Assembly: GCF_963678975.1 (NCBI RefSeq)
Contig: NC_089274.1
Location: 45,848,075-45,912,074, forward strand
DNA: 64,000 nucleotides
Origin: Dysidea avara
Taxonomy: Eukaryota > Porifera > Demospongiae > Dictyoceratida > Dysideidae
Direction: 5' to 3'
Both the position numbers and the translations under genes were made by a program. Positions 38,001 to 50,000 of this stretch are shown here, piece after piece (the first letter of the stretch is position 1; each line of letters starts with the position of its first letter). Under the pieces are notes generated by a model, which saw only the letters and a list, made by a program, of their open reading frames with translations, did not search any database and was not told the origin of the DNA.

Positions 38001-41000
38001 ATCATCTCCCAGTGAACACAATACCATTCCATTGTTTGGATTACTGAGTTCCAGACAAGTCACTGTGTTGGGTAAGAACAGATCAATGAAATTTGTGTGG
38101 TATGTAATTTACCTCTTTGACAAGATGCATCATCTCTTGCTAACCACTCAACCACATCAGGGTCGGCAGTGACATTGCACACATAAGTGATACTGGTCAC
38201 ATTATTCCTAGTGACGTACCCTTCATCACATGATGCTACACATGTTGACTGGTACTGTGTGTCACATGGTAACTGTAGGTGTGAGTTATCAAGAGGTGGT
38301 GATGTGGAACAATTTAATACTACACATATTGGATCTCCTCCATTCCAACTTTGATTGGCTAAACAAGTCCCACTATTAGATCCTTGTAATTCATAACCTC
38401 CATTACAGGAAAATGTACAAGTGTCCTCAAACACACCAGTGGTAGTTTCATTTGGGCACTGAAGTGTTCCATTTGTTAGAGGAGTGCATTGAACTGTGTA
38501 AATAATGGGACACATATAATACAGTACAGGACACTTTGAACAAACCTCTCTCACACATCACATCTACTCCACCTATTGGTACCCAGTCAACCATGGTAGG
38601 GTCACTTGTTACATTACACAAGTAAGTGACATCATCTCCAGTAAAACCTTCATCACATGATAGTGTACATTGTGACTGATACACTAGACTACATGATGGT
38701 AATGGTATGACTGTGACACCATCTGGTAGTATTGCACTATTATCAGGACAGTTAAGGGGCACACAAGATGGTAGTCCTTCACTCCAACTTTGATTAGCTA
38801 AACAAGTCCCACTATTAGATCCTTGTAATTCATAACCTCCATTGCAGGAAAATGTACAAATGTCCTCAAACACACCAGTAGTAGTTTCATTTGGGCACTG
38901 AAGTGTTCCATTTGTTAGAGGAGTGCATTGAACTGTGTAAATAATGGGACACATATAATACAGTACAGGACACTTTGAACAAACCTCTCTCACACATCAC
39001 ATCTACTCCACCTATTGGTACCCAGTCAACCATGGTAGGGTCACTTGTTACATTACACAAGTAAGTGACATCATCTCCAGTAAAACCTTCATCACATGAT
39101 AGTGTACATTGTGACTGATACACTAGACTACATGATGGTAATGGTATGACTGTGACACCATCTGGTAGTATTGCACTATTATCAGGACAGTTAAGGGGCA
39201 CACAAGGTGGTAGTCCTTCACTCCAACTTTGATTAGCTAAACAAGTCCCACTATTAGATCCTTGTAATTCATAACCTCCATTGCAGGAAAATGTACAAGT
39301 GTCCTCAAACACACCAGTAGTAGTTTCATTTGGGCACTGAAGTGTTCCATTTGTTAGAGGAGTGCATTGAACTGTGTAAATAATGGGACACATATAATAC
39401 AGCACAGGACACTTTGAACAAACCTCTCTCACACAATACATCTACTCCACCTATTGGTACCCAGTCAACCATGGTAGGGTCACTTGTTACATTACACAAG
39501 TAAGTGACATCATCTCCAGTAAAACCTTCATCACATGATAGTGTACATTGTGACTGATACACTAGACTACATGATGGTGATTGTATGACTGTGACACCAT
39601 CTGGTGGTGTTGCGCTATTATCAGTACAGTTAAGGGGCACACAAGATGGTAGTCCTCCACTCCAACTTTGATCAGCTAAACAAGTTCCATTATTAGGTCC
39701 TTGTAATTCATAACCTCCATTGCAGGAAAATGTACAAGTGTCCTCAAACACACCAGTAGTAGTTTCATTTGGACAAAGGAGTGATCCATTTGATAGAGTA
39801 GGGCATTGAACTGTTGAAAAACAATCTCCTTCATACACCATTATAATATCCCCAATACATTTACCTACTGAACTATACTAGCTTGTACTATATTATAAAC
39901 TCTGGGATATATTAAGGGTGTAAATTAAAAATGTTTAGTATGGTTATGTAAAACATAAAACCTCATTATAAGTAAAGTTACATGTATTATAGCAAAAGTA
40001 GTGAACTAAAATGCTGTACAATCTTTATGTGAGCTGTAGGGATTAGTAACTGTCAATCCATTGATGTATAGTTGTCATGGTCAGCCAGGACAGCAAATCA
40101 TGGTCAGCCACAAGCAGCGAAGTATACAATTACGTATATTGCAAAAGTGTCATAGTATTGCATGTACATATGCTCAGACACTATCACACATTCCCAATAA
40201 GTGGACGTAAAGAAGCTGGCCTGCTGCAGGACCAGATTATGACTCATACAATAGCAATCAACTAATGGGTATGGTTCCATGTAAGCCTGTATACATGGCT
40301 TCCTACATACCTACAGACTGCAGCACATTTATGGGCATGGCTCCATATCAATGTCTACAGACAGTAACATACAATCTCAATAAGTGAGACCTGATCTGGG
40401 ATATTTTATAATACGGGTCAGACCTGGATGACCAGGACAGAATGTGATCTGGGTGACCAACTTGGTTTCCATCCTGATCTATAACCACAAAATAAGAATT
40501 TATTTTATGACTAAAATATATGCACAATCTCCCTCAAGCGCTGCACACTCGAGGGAGAGTGCATATGTTTAGTCATATCTTGAGTAATTTTGTTAAAACT
40601 GCTATATTCCTCTAGTAGATGAAACGATTATAGATAGCAATTAATAGTGAAACAGTATCTCCTGGAGATTGAAATCAGTAGAAATTCTTGATGGATCAGA
40701 CGTTTTAGACTTTTAGCAGTGCCACACCTACCCAGTCACAATTACTGAGTTATCCACAAAGGAGACAAGAGTTCATTGAAAATCCTGTTACTGGCTGAGG
40801 TGAATAATTGTTGGTTGATTTAGGCATTCGTTATTAGAGGCTTGTTTACCGTTTAGATAAGGATGTCGTGGAATGTGTGAAGTTACACCATATATGGCAA
40901 GCGTAGTCACAAAGCATGGTATAGTCGTGGTATATCAGTTGTATACCATAGCATGGCGCTTTGATCTCCACCACAGGTGTAGTATATGACATATTGTTAT

Positions 41001-44000
41001 CTGATAATCTATGACTCATAAAGATGTGGGCAACAGAAAGTTTATATTTGTGTAACATCAACTGGTTCCAATTTACCTCATATTTATTGACCCGAAAATA
41101 ATGATAAAATAATGTCTCTGTTATTGAATTACAGTAATAGTTAGAATTGAGATACAAAATTAATGACAAGTAATAGTCCACTGTAGTGGCCATGAGTGAG
41201 TATTAGATTTTAATTGTGGCTTGTATTTTTCATTTGGCCATACAACAAACTATTTAATTATTTTTGAGTTGCACATGTAGCCCCTTATCTACAAAGGTTT
41301 TGAGCTCAAAAACAATGTGTTTATTGGCTCCTGTTAAAATTTGTATCCAGTTTTATGTCATTTTACTTCAAATACAGTTAATATACATCCATTCTACATA
41401 ACCAATACAACACTGTGATTGGATTTTCCTGTCACTCAAAATTCCTTTTATGCTTATGTACACTACAGGTTACTGCACATAATATTATGGTAATAGAATT
41501 CTTGTGGGCACATATGTATATGTGACCAAATTTTGGAAAATCACCCTTATGGGTGCATTTGACACATTAAATATTTAGTTCTGAAACACAGCATTATAAG
41601 TTAAATTCCTATCCAATTAAGGGTAGAATAAACCATAGATACCCTGAATTACAAGAATTTTTTTAGAAATGTTTGAAAACTGTTTTCTGCTATTAACAGC
41701 ACCATGCTAGTTTCAAAAAATTCTAATTGTTTCAGGCGTGACCATAAGGGTGATTTTCCAAAATTCGGTCACATATATGGTCTTATGTCATGCTGTACAT
41801 CAGTGTTTGTCTAACCTCTTCTACACACATCATCACTACCACTCCAGCTCCCATTACTCTGACAGGTCCTAGTATCACTACCAGTTAGCTCATAACCAGT
41901 GTTACATGTGAAACTACAAGTGTCTCCCTCATAACCCACTCCTACTCTACCAGAACTGCATGATGTCATCTCTCCATTGGATGGTGTTGTTAGGTTGTCA
42001 CATCGGATGTCTAATATAAAGTGTAGTAAATGATTATATCTAATGTATTGTGTGTCTATAGTACATGATTATGATTAAATTTTTGTTTGGCATTGCAAAA
42101 ATTGTAATCAAGAAAAGTATTATAGGATAATTGTTTTAAAATTTAACTGTATACACTGAATATTTTCAAGGTTGAGCAATGTAACTAAATATATATATTT
42201 TTGCAGATCTTAAAATGTATATATGGAGGTTTAAATATTTCAAGGATAAAATTGTTGCTGTTAACTGCCAAAACCTTGAAATCAGCGAAAAGTTTCTCTC
42301 TTGAAATATTTAGGCTGTATGGTATAGTGAATATATTATCCACACAAAAACATCTTAGCTGTGAAAAGGGGTGTGGCCTGGGTAAAAAAAGTTGTAAAAT
42401 GAAAAGTGGTGGTCAAGAAATGGCTGCAATGATATCCATGCAAAAACAGCCAAGCTGTATAAAAAGGATGTGGCCTTTAAAAGCCTGGGTGAAAAGTTGT
42501 GAAATCAAAGGTGGTGGCCATGAAATGGCTGAAATGATGTTAACGCTAATACATTTAATAGCTATTAATTACCATTAACATCATTGCAGCCATTTCATGG
42601 CCACCACTTTTGATTTTGCAACTTTTTTCACTCTGGCTTTTGAAGGCCACACCTTTTAAAACAACTTGGCTGTTTTGGCATGGATTTCACTTCTCTTTGT
42701 ATTTTAAATACCACAAAGCCAACCATAAATTGGCTTTGAGCTTGTTATTACCATTGTTCTTCTTATGTATAGATGTAATGATGATGATATAAGACAAACT
42801 AGTGCTCTACCAAAATTAAAAACAGAAATATACCTACTGATTGGATACCAGAGACAAATGATTTATGTAAATTTAAAAATGAAGTAGCCTAAGGGATCCA
42901 AGCAATAAAAAGTAGTGAAACAAGAGATGAATGATGGTGTTACAGCATAGCTCGGTGGGATAGCATGTTATAACAATGATTTTGATCAATGCCAAAGAAA
43001 GGATTTCCCCACTGAGCTATGCTGTAATACCATCATTCATCTTGTTTCACTACTTTTTATTGCTTGGATCCCTACATGAGGCTGCCCAGGTCCAGTCATG
43101 AATTTTTTTCTCCTTTCTCCACCTTTTCAAACATACTTTCTGTAACAACTACAGATCTTCAGCACTTGTGCTGCAAAGTCTTAATAAAAGAAATAAAAGA
43201 TTTAAGTAATAATTTTTAACATACTAGTTTGTTTTGGTTATTTTTGTTATAGCATACAGAAATACACATGTGACTGCTCTATTAGGGTGACTGATGTATT
43301 AGGGTATCTCGAGTCAGCCTTTCACCTATGTACTACCAGGGGGTGCGACATTATTTTCATCGCGCTAGCATTATGAATACAGCTAGACCAATAATAATGG
43401 AGTGTGTCATCGTGATCAAGTAAATAGATTGTTAAGAGGTACCTAATTTAGAAAAAAAAGCTACTTTGTTTTAAAAAAATACAGGCATTTTATATAGCCA
43501 CAGTCATGAACAAAATTACAAAACAATTATCAGTATTTAGCTATTGGTTATCAAACAATATGGTAGTAAAAGCCTTCTTACAATGTAATCTCTTCTGGTG
43601 CCCAACAACAGTGAAATCCAATTGTTACACATCCTTAGTGAGACCTACATTAGAGTATGCTGCTACAGTGTAGTCCCCACACCTTCAATACCAGAAACAC
43701 CAAATAGAAAAGGTTCAGCGTAGTGCTGCTCGCTTTGTTAAAAATGACTTCACCTATCACAGCAGTGTAACTAACATGTTCAAACATCTTAAGTGGCCAC
43801 TGCTCAAACACCAAAGAAGCTTCTTAAAATTGATAATGTTTTACAAAATATTACATGGTCTTGTTGACATCTCATTTACACTTACACCCCTCTCAACACC
43901 TACCTGTGGTCACAAACAGCATTTCATCATCCCTTTTGCTAGAACTGATACATATTTAAATCTTTCCTACCCTCTGCTATCAATTTGTGGAATTCTCATG

Positions 44001-47000
44001 ATAATACTGGATGATTTAAACTTGATTTATCCTTGTACCTCTTCCCAACAGACTGATTTATGTATGATTATCTGTGTGTTTATACTCTTTTTGTGAGTTC
44101 TACACAGTAATTAACAATAACAATAGTACTGTTAAAGTAGGGATTCCCCCAAAAATGATGGGCACTGCCAAAAATGCAGCCTAAAAAAATCATCCTAGAA
44201 ATATCTTATGTGATGAAAATTATCTTTACTGAAAAATGATAGTCCATCTAACATTACAGGTGGCTGGATATGGAATTTTTTTTTTTTAAATCACCAAAAC
44301 TCGAATTTTCATTTGTCAGCCTACCTGCCTGCCTGCCTGACCACAGTCGCAAGGCTGGAGGCCAAATGAAGCAGCGCACAGCCACCTATTTACACCACAG
44401 TAACAAACTCACCAGCGGCATGTGCCTTTTGGGGTTCTAATGAGTGTGAGCCCTCTGTGCCTTGTCTTTCCTTTTATCTTCATTCAGGTCATCCTTCTTC
44501 ATGCAATGAAACCCTATTGAGGTGTTAATACCCCTATCAACACTTTCCTTGAGCAGCATATTAAGTGCTGCAAACCTAAATTAAGTGCTTACGCTCTATA
44601 GATACCAGTAACTTCATGATAGGTTCAACACCACACCTATTAGTGTGATCTAGTTGATTAATAATGATTGAGCATTATAGCTATTCAAATAAACTGCTGA
44701 AACCAGCTTTACATTCACTTTCAGAGGTCTAATGTTTAAAAATTAACATTTATTGGGTTTGGCATGCATTTAGTAGAAAGTTTACTATAAATACAGGTTT
44801 CTGACTCCCTGTTTCACATGCTTACTGTTATCCTCCTTGCAGGTGCCTAGAGGGCTCTTTGTCTAATAAATTAACCCTTAATGAAAACAGGAGAGGTCAA
44901 GATGTTTAAGTACTAGCTGAATGCAGAGGAAATCCAGGTTGTGTGGCTCCTCAGGCACCTGCATGTCTAGACTACAAACAGTCTGTGGATAAAGTCACCG
45001 CCTGGCATTTTTGTCCGCATTCAGCATAGTTTTCAGTTACAGGTTTTTGACTCCCTGCTTCACAGGGAGTCAGCCTCCTTGCAGTCTCTAGAAGGATAGT
45101 TGTCAAATAATTAAATAAAATAACAAGATTGGGATACCGCAGTCACTCTAATACAACAGTCAAATAAAATTGTGACAAACTGCAGAAAATCACTCTCAAA
45201 TTCAATCTCATAGGGTCTAGTTCCTGGGAGGGCATGCCTCCATACCCCCTAATGTATGCCTTCTCTGTATTACCTAGCTATAGCATTACGTATCTAGGAT
45301 CTGGCATCACCAATAGCCCTGATCTGGGGGGCATTCTGAATTTCCAAGGAATAATGTGTCACAGATTGAATTTTCAGTGGTTATAACATCACTGATTTTA
45401 TCTTTATAATTTCCTAGAAAGTTTAGAAACTCCCCTGGAACTGTTCCTACTGTTGTTCATGGAACCATGTTTGATATAGGATTGTTTATTAGGCTTTGAT
45501 TTTCCCATGCGCAATTCTTCATATACTAGCATTGGTACCTGCTCAATGTGCCTAGAATACATATTAACTCTATGATCTAGCCTCAATCAGGTGATCTACA
45601 AGCTTAACTGTTTATTCTGTGGAATACAGCTGAAGTTTTCTCTACATCATGGCCTTTAAATGGAATGCATGAAAAGTGCACAGAAGCTTGTAATAAACAG
45701 CCTGATGATTGGTGTTTTATTTTGCAAATGAATTGTGCCAATACTTGCACATATTTGTGGGTAAGCATTATCAATCTGTCAAACAGTAGTACTGTTTAAT
45801 AGGGTTCCCCCATTAAACAGGGTTTCTATGATGGATAAACCATCATAGAAATGTCATAATCATCTTTACTGAATAGTACAGTCTTACTCCATTCAACATC
45901 AAATACAGCATTAAAAACAAGAAAACACTTACAGGCAACTGGATATAGATTATTTTGATCTGCCTGTTTCACTGACCACAGTCGCAAGCAAACAAAGCAG
46001 TACATGGCCACCATTTAACACCACAGGATGTACCTTTTGTAGATCCTGCAAATGTCTGCCTTCTGTGAATTGCTATTTTCAATTAAATGGTAATATTCTT
46101 CATGCCAGGAAACCATACCAAAGTGTCAGCTTTCCATATTAACACGGGTGTATTTAAATGCCACGAAACTATACTTAACATACTGTAGTATCCTTGGTAG
46201 TATCAGGTAGTGGAAGAACTGGGCGATTGTAATGAGCCACACCCTCTTAAACAATCAGAACATGCTACCAAACACCTAATAATTAATTCTGAGACCATGA
46301 CCCTCCATGATCTAGCTCCATAGAAAACAAGGTATTGTACCACACTAGCTTAATCTACTGCATATATAGCACTGTAGCTGTAGTGAGATTGATATACTCT
46401 CTAATACAGCAGTCACAACCACACATGTATTCTATTTTATAGCTATGTTCTAACCAAAAAGTAAATTTGTAATTAGTAAACTACATACATCACAATAGAC
46501 TAACACATTAAGCTACACAAAGCAAAGCGGGAAGTGATACAATGGGCGTAATGGATACAGGGAGGAGTGGGAACTGGTAGCCACTGGAGTCACAGTTTGA
46601 TGATTGAGTGAATCCATTATTTCAGCGGGTGTGGGGTAGTGTAGGAATGGCAAAGGGTGTGGTATTACATTTATCTCTGGCAAGAGACTATCAGTAGCTG
46701 AAGAAATTAGTTGACTTGAACACTGAAGACCCTGAAGGTGTGCAAATTAGGTTGAGGTGACAGGAAATGGTTGTTGATTCACAGAGTAAAGTGTTGCATC
46801 AAAGTTAGTGGTAGCGGGGGGGATAAGATCAATAAAACTGTTCTTAACTATAGGCTGATAACAAATCGATGAATTAAATTCATAGTGAACTCTATAACTA
46901 GAGTTCCCAAATGATGTAGTCATCCGCCAGGTGAAGTGCCAGTAGCAATCTTCTCAGCAAACAGGGGTACCAAAGTGGGTAAATTTAGTCCAACTGTCTG

Positions 47001-50000
47001 TTCCATAGCAGTAGCAATGGCCTCATCAAGCAACTCTGAATTAGTTGGCCCTTCTTTCCCCTTCACAAGAATCAAAGTGAAAACTATTATCAGACACTGT
47101 AGTAGAAGTATTATCCTCATGAAAGCCAGGTGCTGCTGCCAACTTGGGGGATTCAAAATGAGTGGCTCCAACTTCCTGTCCCCTACATACTTCCCAAATC
47201 TGTTCACCAACACTAGCACAAGCCTGATTGTTATCTCTCTTGACAACATCTTGGGACAAATCCTTGATTGAGAACCCTGTAACTAATCTTATGAGTGAGG
47301 GTGAGAACCCAAATATGTAGAGTGATTTTAACACTATACCAGTATAATTGAACACTCAATTGTTCAATAAGATGACGAAATACCTTGCCTGTAGACAAAC
47401 TGTTACATACAGTGAAAGTCTGAGCAATGGAGCAAAAGATCTCTATGTGCGAAGGTGTCCAAACAACAAAGTTCTACCAACTACTTGTGCTGAGCATCTT
47501 TCTCCAATTCTGCAAACCCAGAAATAGTGGCTGAATGGATCAGTACTCCAGAATGGAGTGCACTTCATATTAAAATAATTAACAAACTAGTGTAATAAAG
47601 ATTATTAATTAAACGAAGTAGGCTCAAAAGTAGTGAAATAAGAAATGATGGTAGCTATGAGGGAAAATCCCTACTTGGCATTGAAAAGATGGTGAAAAAA
47701 CATTTTTGCTATGGTACAGTAATGCTTCTTCAAGTATAGGGCATATCCATTCACTGGACTGGACTACTGGACTGGCATATTTTTGGTTTTTGCACATTCT
47801 GTGGTTAAAATTTATTGAGTCTTGCAAGCCAAGGGTCCTGAGGGAACCTACGGCCCACTACTAAATGCTGAATATGAGCAGTGGAGTATGCGATAACTGT
47901 CTTAATAATTTTGCTGTGTCCTACAACACTTATTCCTTACCCTGGTGTATAGTAATGCTGTAGGGAATGTATATCAGCAATAATTAACCATCGATCAACT
48001 CGCCAGTTGACAAGATATCCTTAGTGTGAGCTCAAGGAGCAAGCTATATAGTATAGTCTTGCGTGGCAAGACCTTTACTTCTGGAGAAAGACTTACCGAT
48101 TAGAAATTTTTTCAGCATGTGCATAATTATAATCACATCCCGCAGCACTGAAAACAAGTCTGTCCATGCTAGCTCAATTCCTGAGCTCACACTAAGGATA
48201 TCTTGAAGGATATTGTCAACTGGCAAGTTGATCGCTGGTTAATTATTGCTGATATACATCCCCTACAGCATTACTGTACACCAGGGTAGGGAATAAGTGT
48301 TGTAGGACATAATAAATCACAGTGAAACTATTAAAAGACAGTTATCGCATACTCCACTGCTCATATTCAGCATTTAGTAGTGGGCTGTAGGTTCCCTCAG
48401 GACCCTTGACTTGTGAGACTCAATAAATTTTAATCACAGAATGTACAAACACCAAAAATATACCAGTCCAGTAGTCCAGTCCAGTGAATGGATACTCACT
48501 TGAAGTATACAACAATACAGCAATAACAGAAACAGTTACTAGTTACAGTTATGTAATGTTGAAGTGTCCTCATAATATCTCGCCATTTGATCGTACCAGT
48601 CTGCAAAGGAGCAGGCAAAGTATTCCACACATGGACAGCAGATACACTCCAGCTTTGTAAAAATCTATCCAGTGACTCTTAAAAGTCTCAGGGACAGCTA
48701 GATGATAATCTTTAGCTGGGTCATCAAGAATAGAAAAACAAGACCATCTAGTGTTGTAGGTGGCAAAATGTGGACAGGTCAGATTTTCATAGCCCTCACC
48801 ACTGGGTAATTTACAAATCAAACCAAAGGCTGCTGCCTGGCAATAGGAAAATAAGGATGGCAAAAGTAGTTGATCAAATATCTTCAGCACGATGTTGAAG
48901 AGAATCCAATCAAAATGAGTATTGGCAGCTCCGTAATACAGTAAATGATCATATTCTAAACAAGATCAAATGAAGGCTTTGCAACATGCCAGTTTAGGGA
49001 TATTCCCACATTGCTACAATGCTAAGTAGGGACTTTTCCTCATCATCTCTTCTTTCACTACATAATAACTTTCTACTACACTAGTATAATAGTAATAATA
49101 ATAGCAGCACAACACAAAAATCATGCACTTTTCATAAAGGCATGAAACTTTCCACATTAGCAGTAGTGCTGAAACAATTATTTGGTTATATGACTATTTG
49201 GTCGGCATGACACTATTTGATTTTATTCAAATAATCGTTGGTATTTTGTACACTGTATTCTGATGGAAAAGCCAGCCTTGAAACTTAAGATTGTGAATGA
49301 AGTGATGTATCTATGCTATTAAAATTCTATTTTAGAAAAGACAGAAATAGCTGTTAGGCTTTACCTTGCTCCATAACAAAAGGTTTCAGTACTTGTTTAA
49401 TAGAAGTATAATAAGCATTAAAGAATAACCGAATATTCGGTTGTTTTTTTCACAACTATTTGAATAGTAAAAAATGCTATTCGTTGCAGCACTATAGTAC
49501 TCCCCATGGCATAATTTTTTTTTTATATACTGTAGTGTCATCACAGATTTGACCTTTGGTGACCTTTATGGCCATTTTTCCCCAGAAATTTAATCATTTC
49601 TGTGTTTATATCCCTGAGGCATTAATTAACTAGTTAAAACATGGTACCAAAATAAAGATCCTGTTAAATGAAACAACTTAGTTTTATTTAAAGTTAACAG
49701 GTGATTTCATTCCAAAGTTATGATCATTTATATTACCCATGAATTTGTAAAAATTTACCTCCCCTTAGGTAATTTATACCCCAAGAGCAGTTAACTCAAA
49801 GAATTTTGCAGCTAATAAAAGTGATCATAACTTTGAAATGAAATGGGGGTTACTATTCAGTGGACTGGACTACTGGACTGGAACACTGGACTGGAACACT
49901 GGACTGGAACACTGGACTGACATATTTTTGATTTTTGCACATTTTATGGTTGGATTTATGGAGTCTTGCCAGTAAGTACCCTTAGGACACCTGCAACCCA

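Larger units (their letters stand above)
33840..40160. repeat. Segmental duplication of CCP exons and flank
   Basis: About 33840-35272 and about 37925-40160 are direct copies, including introns and roughly 430 bp of non-exonic flank (from TATAATATCCCCAATACATT at 34861 and 39841). The right copy carries two extra two-CCP exons, the left copy carries more minisatellite units in the flank. Composite element C sits between them. Confidence 0.9.

Noticed and set aside
40846..41193. 115-aa minus-strand ORF
   Set aside because: No recognisable domain, AT-rich composition, no splice context; considered chance.
42946..42975. tRNA gene
   Set aside because: A D-arm-like TAGCTCGGTGGGATAGC word exists, but no T-arm or acceptor pairing; it is part of a palindromic MITE.
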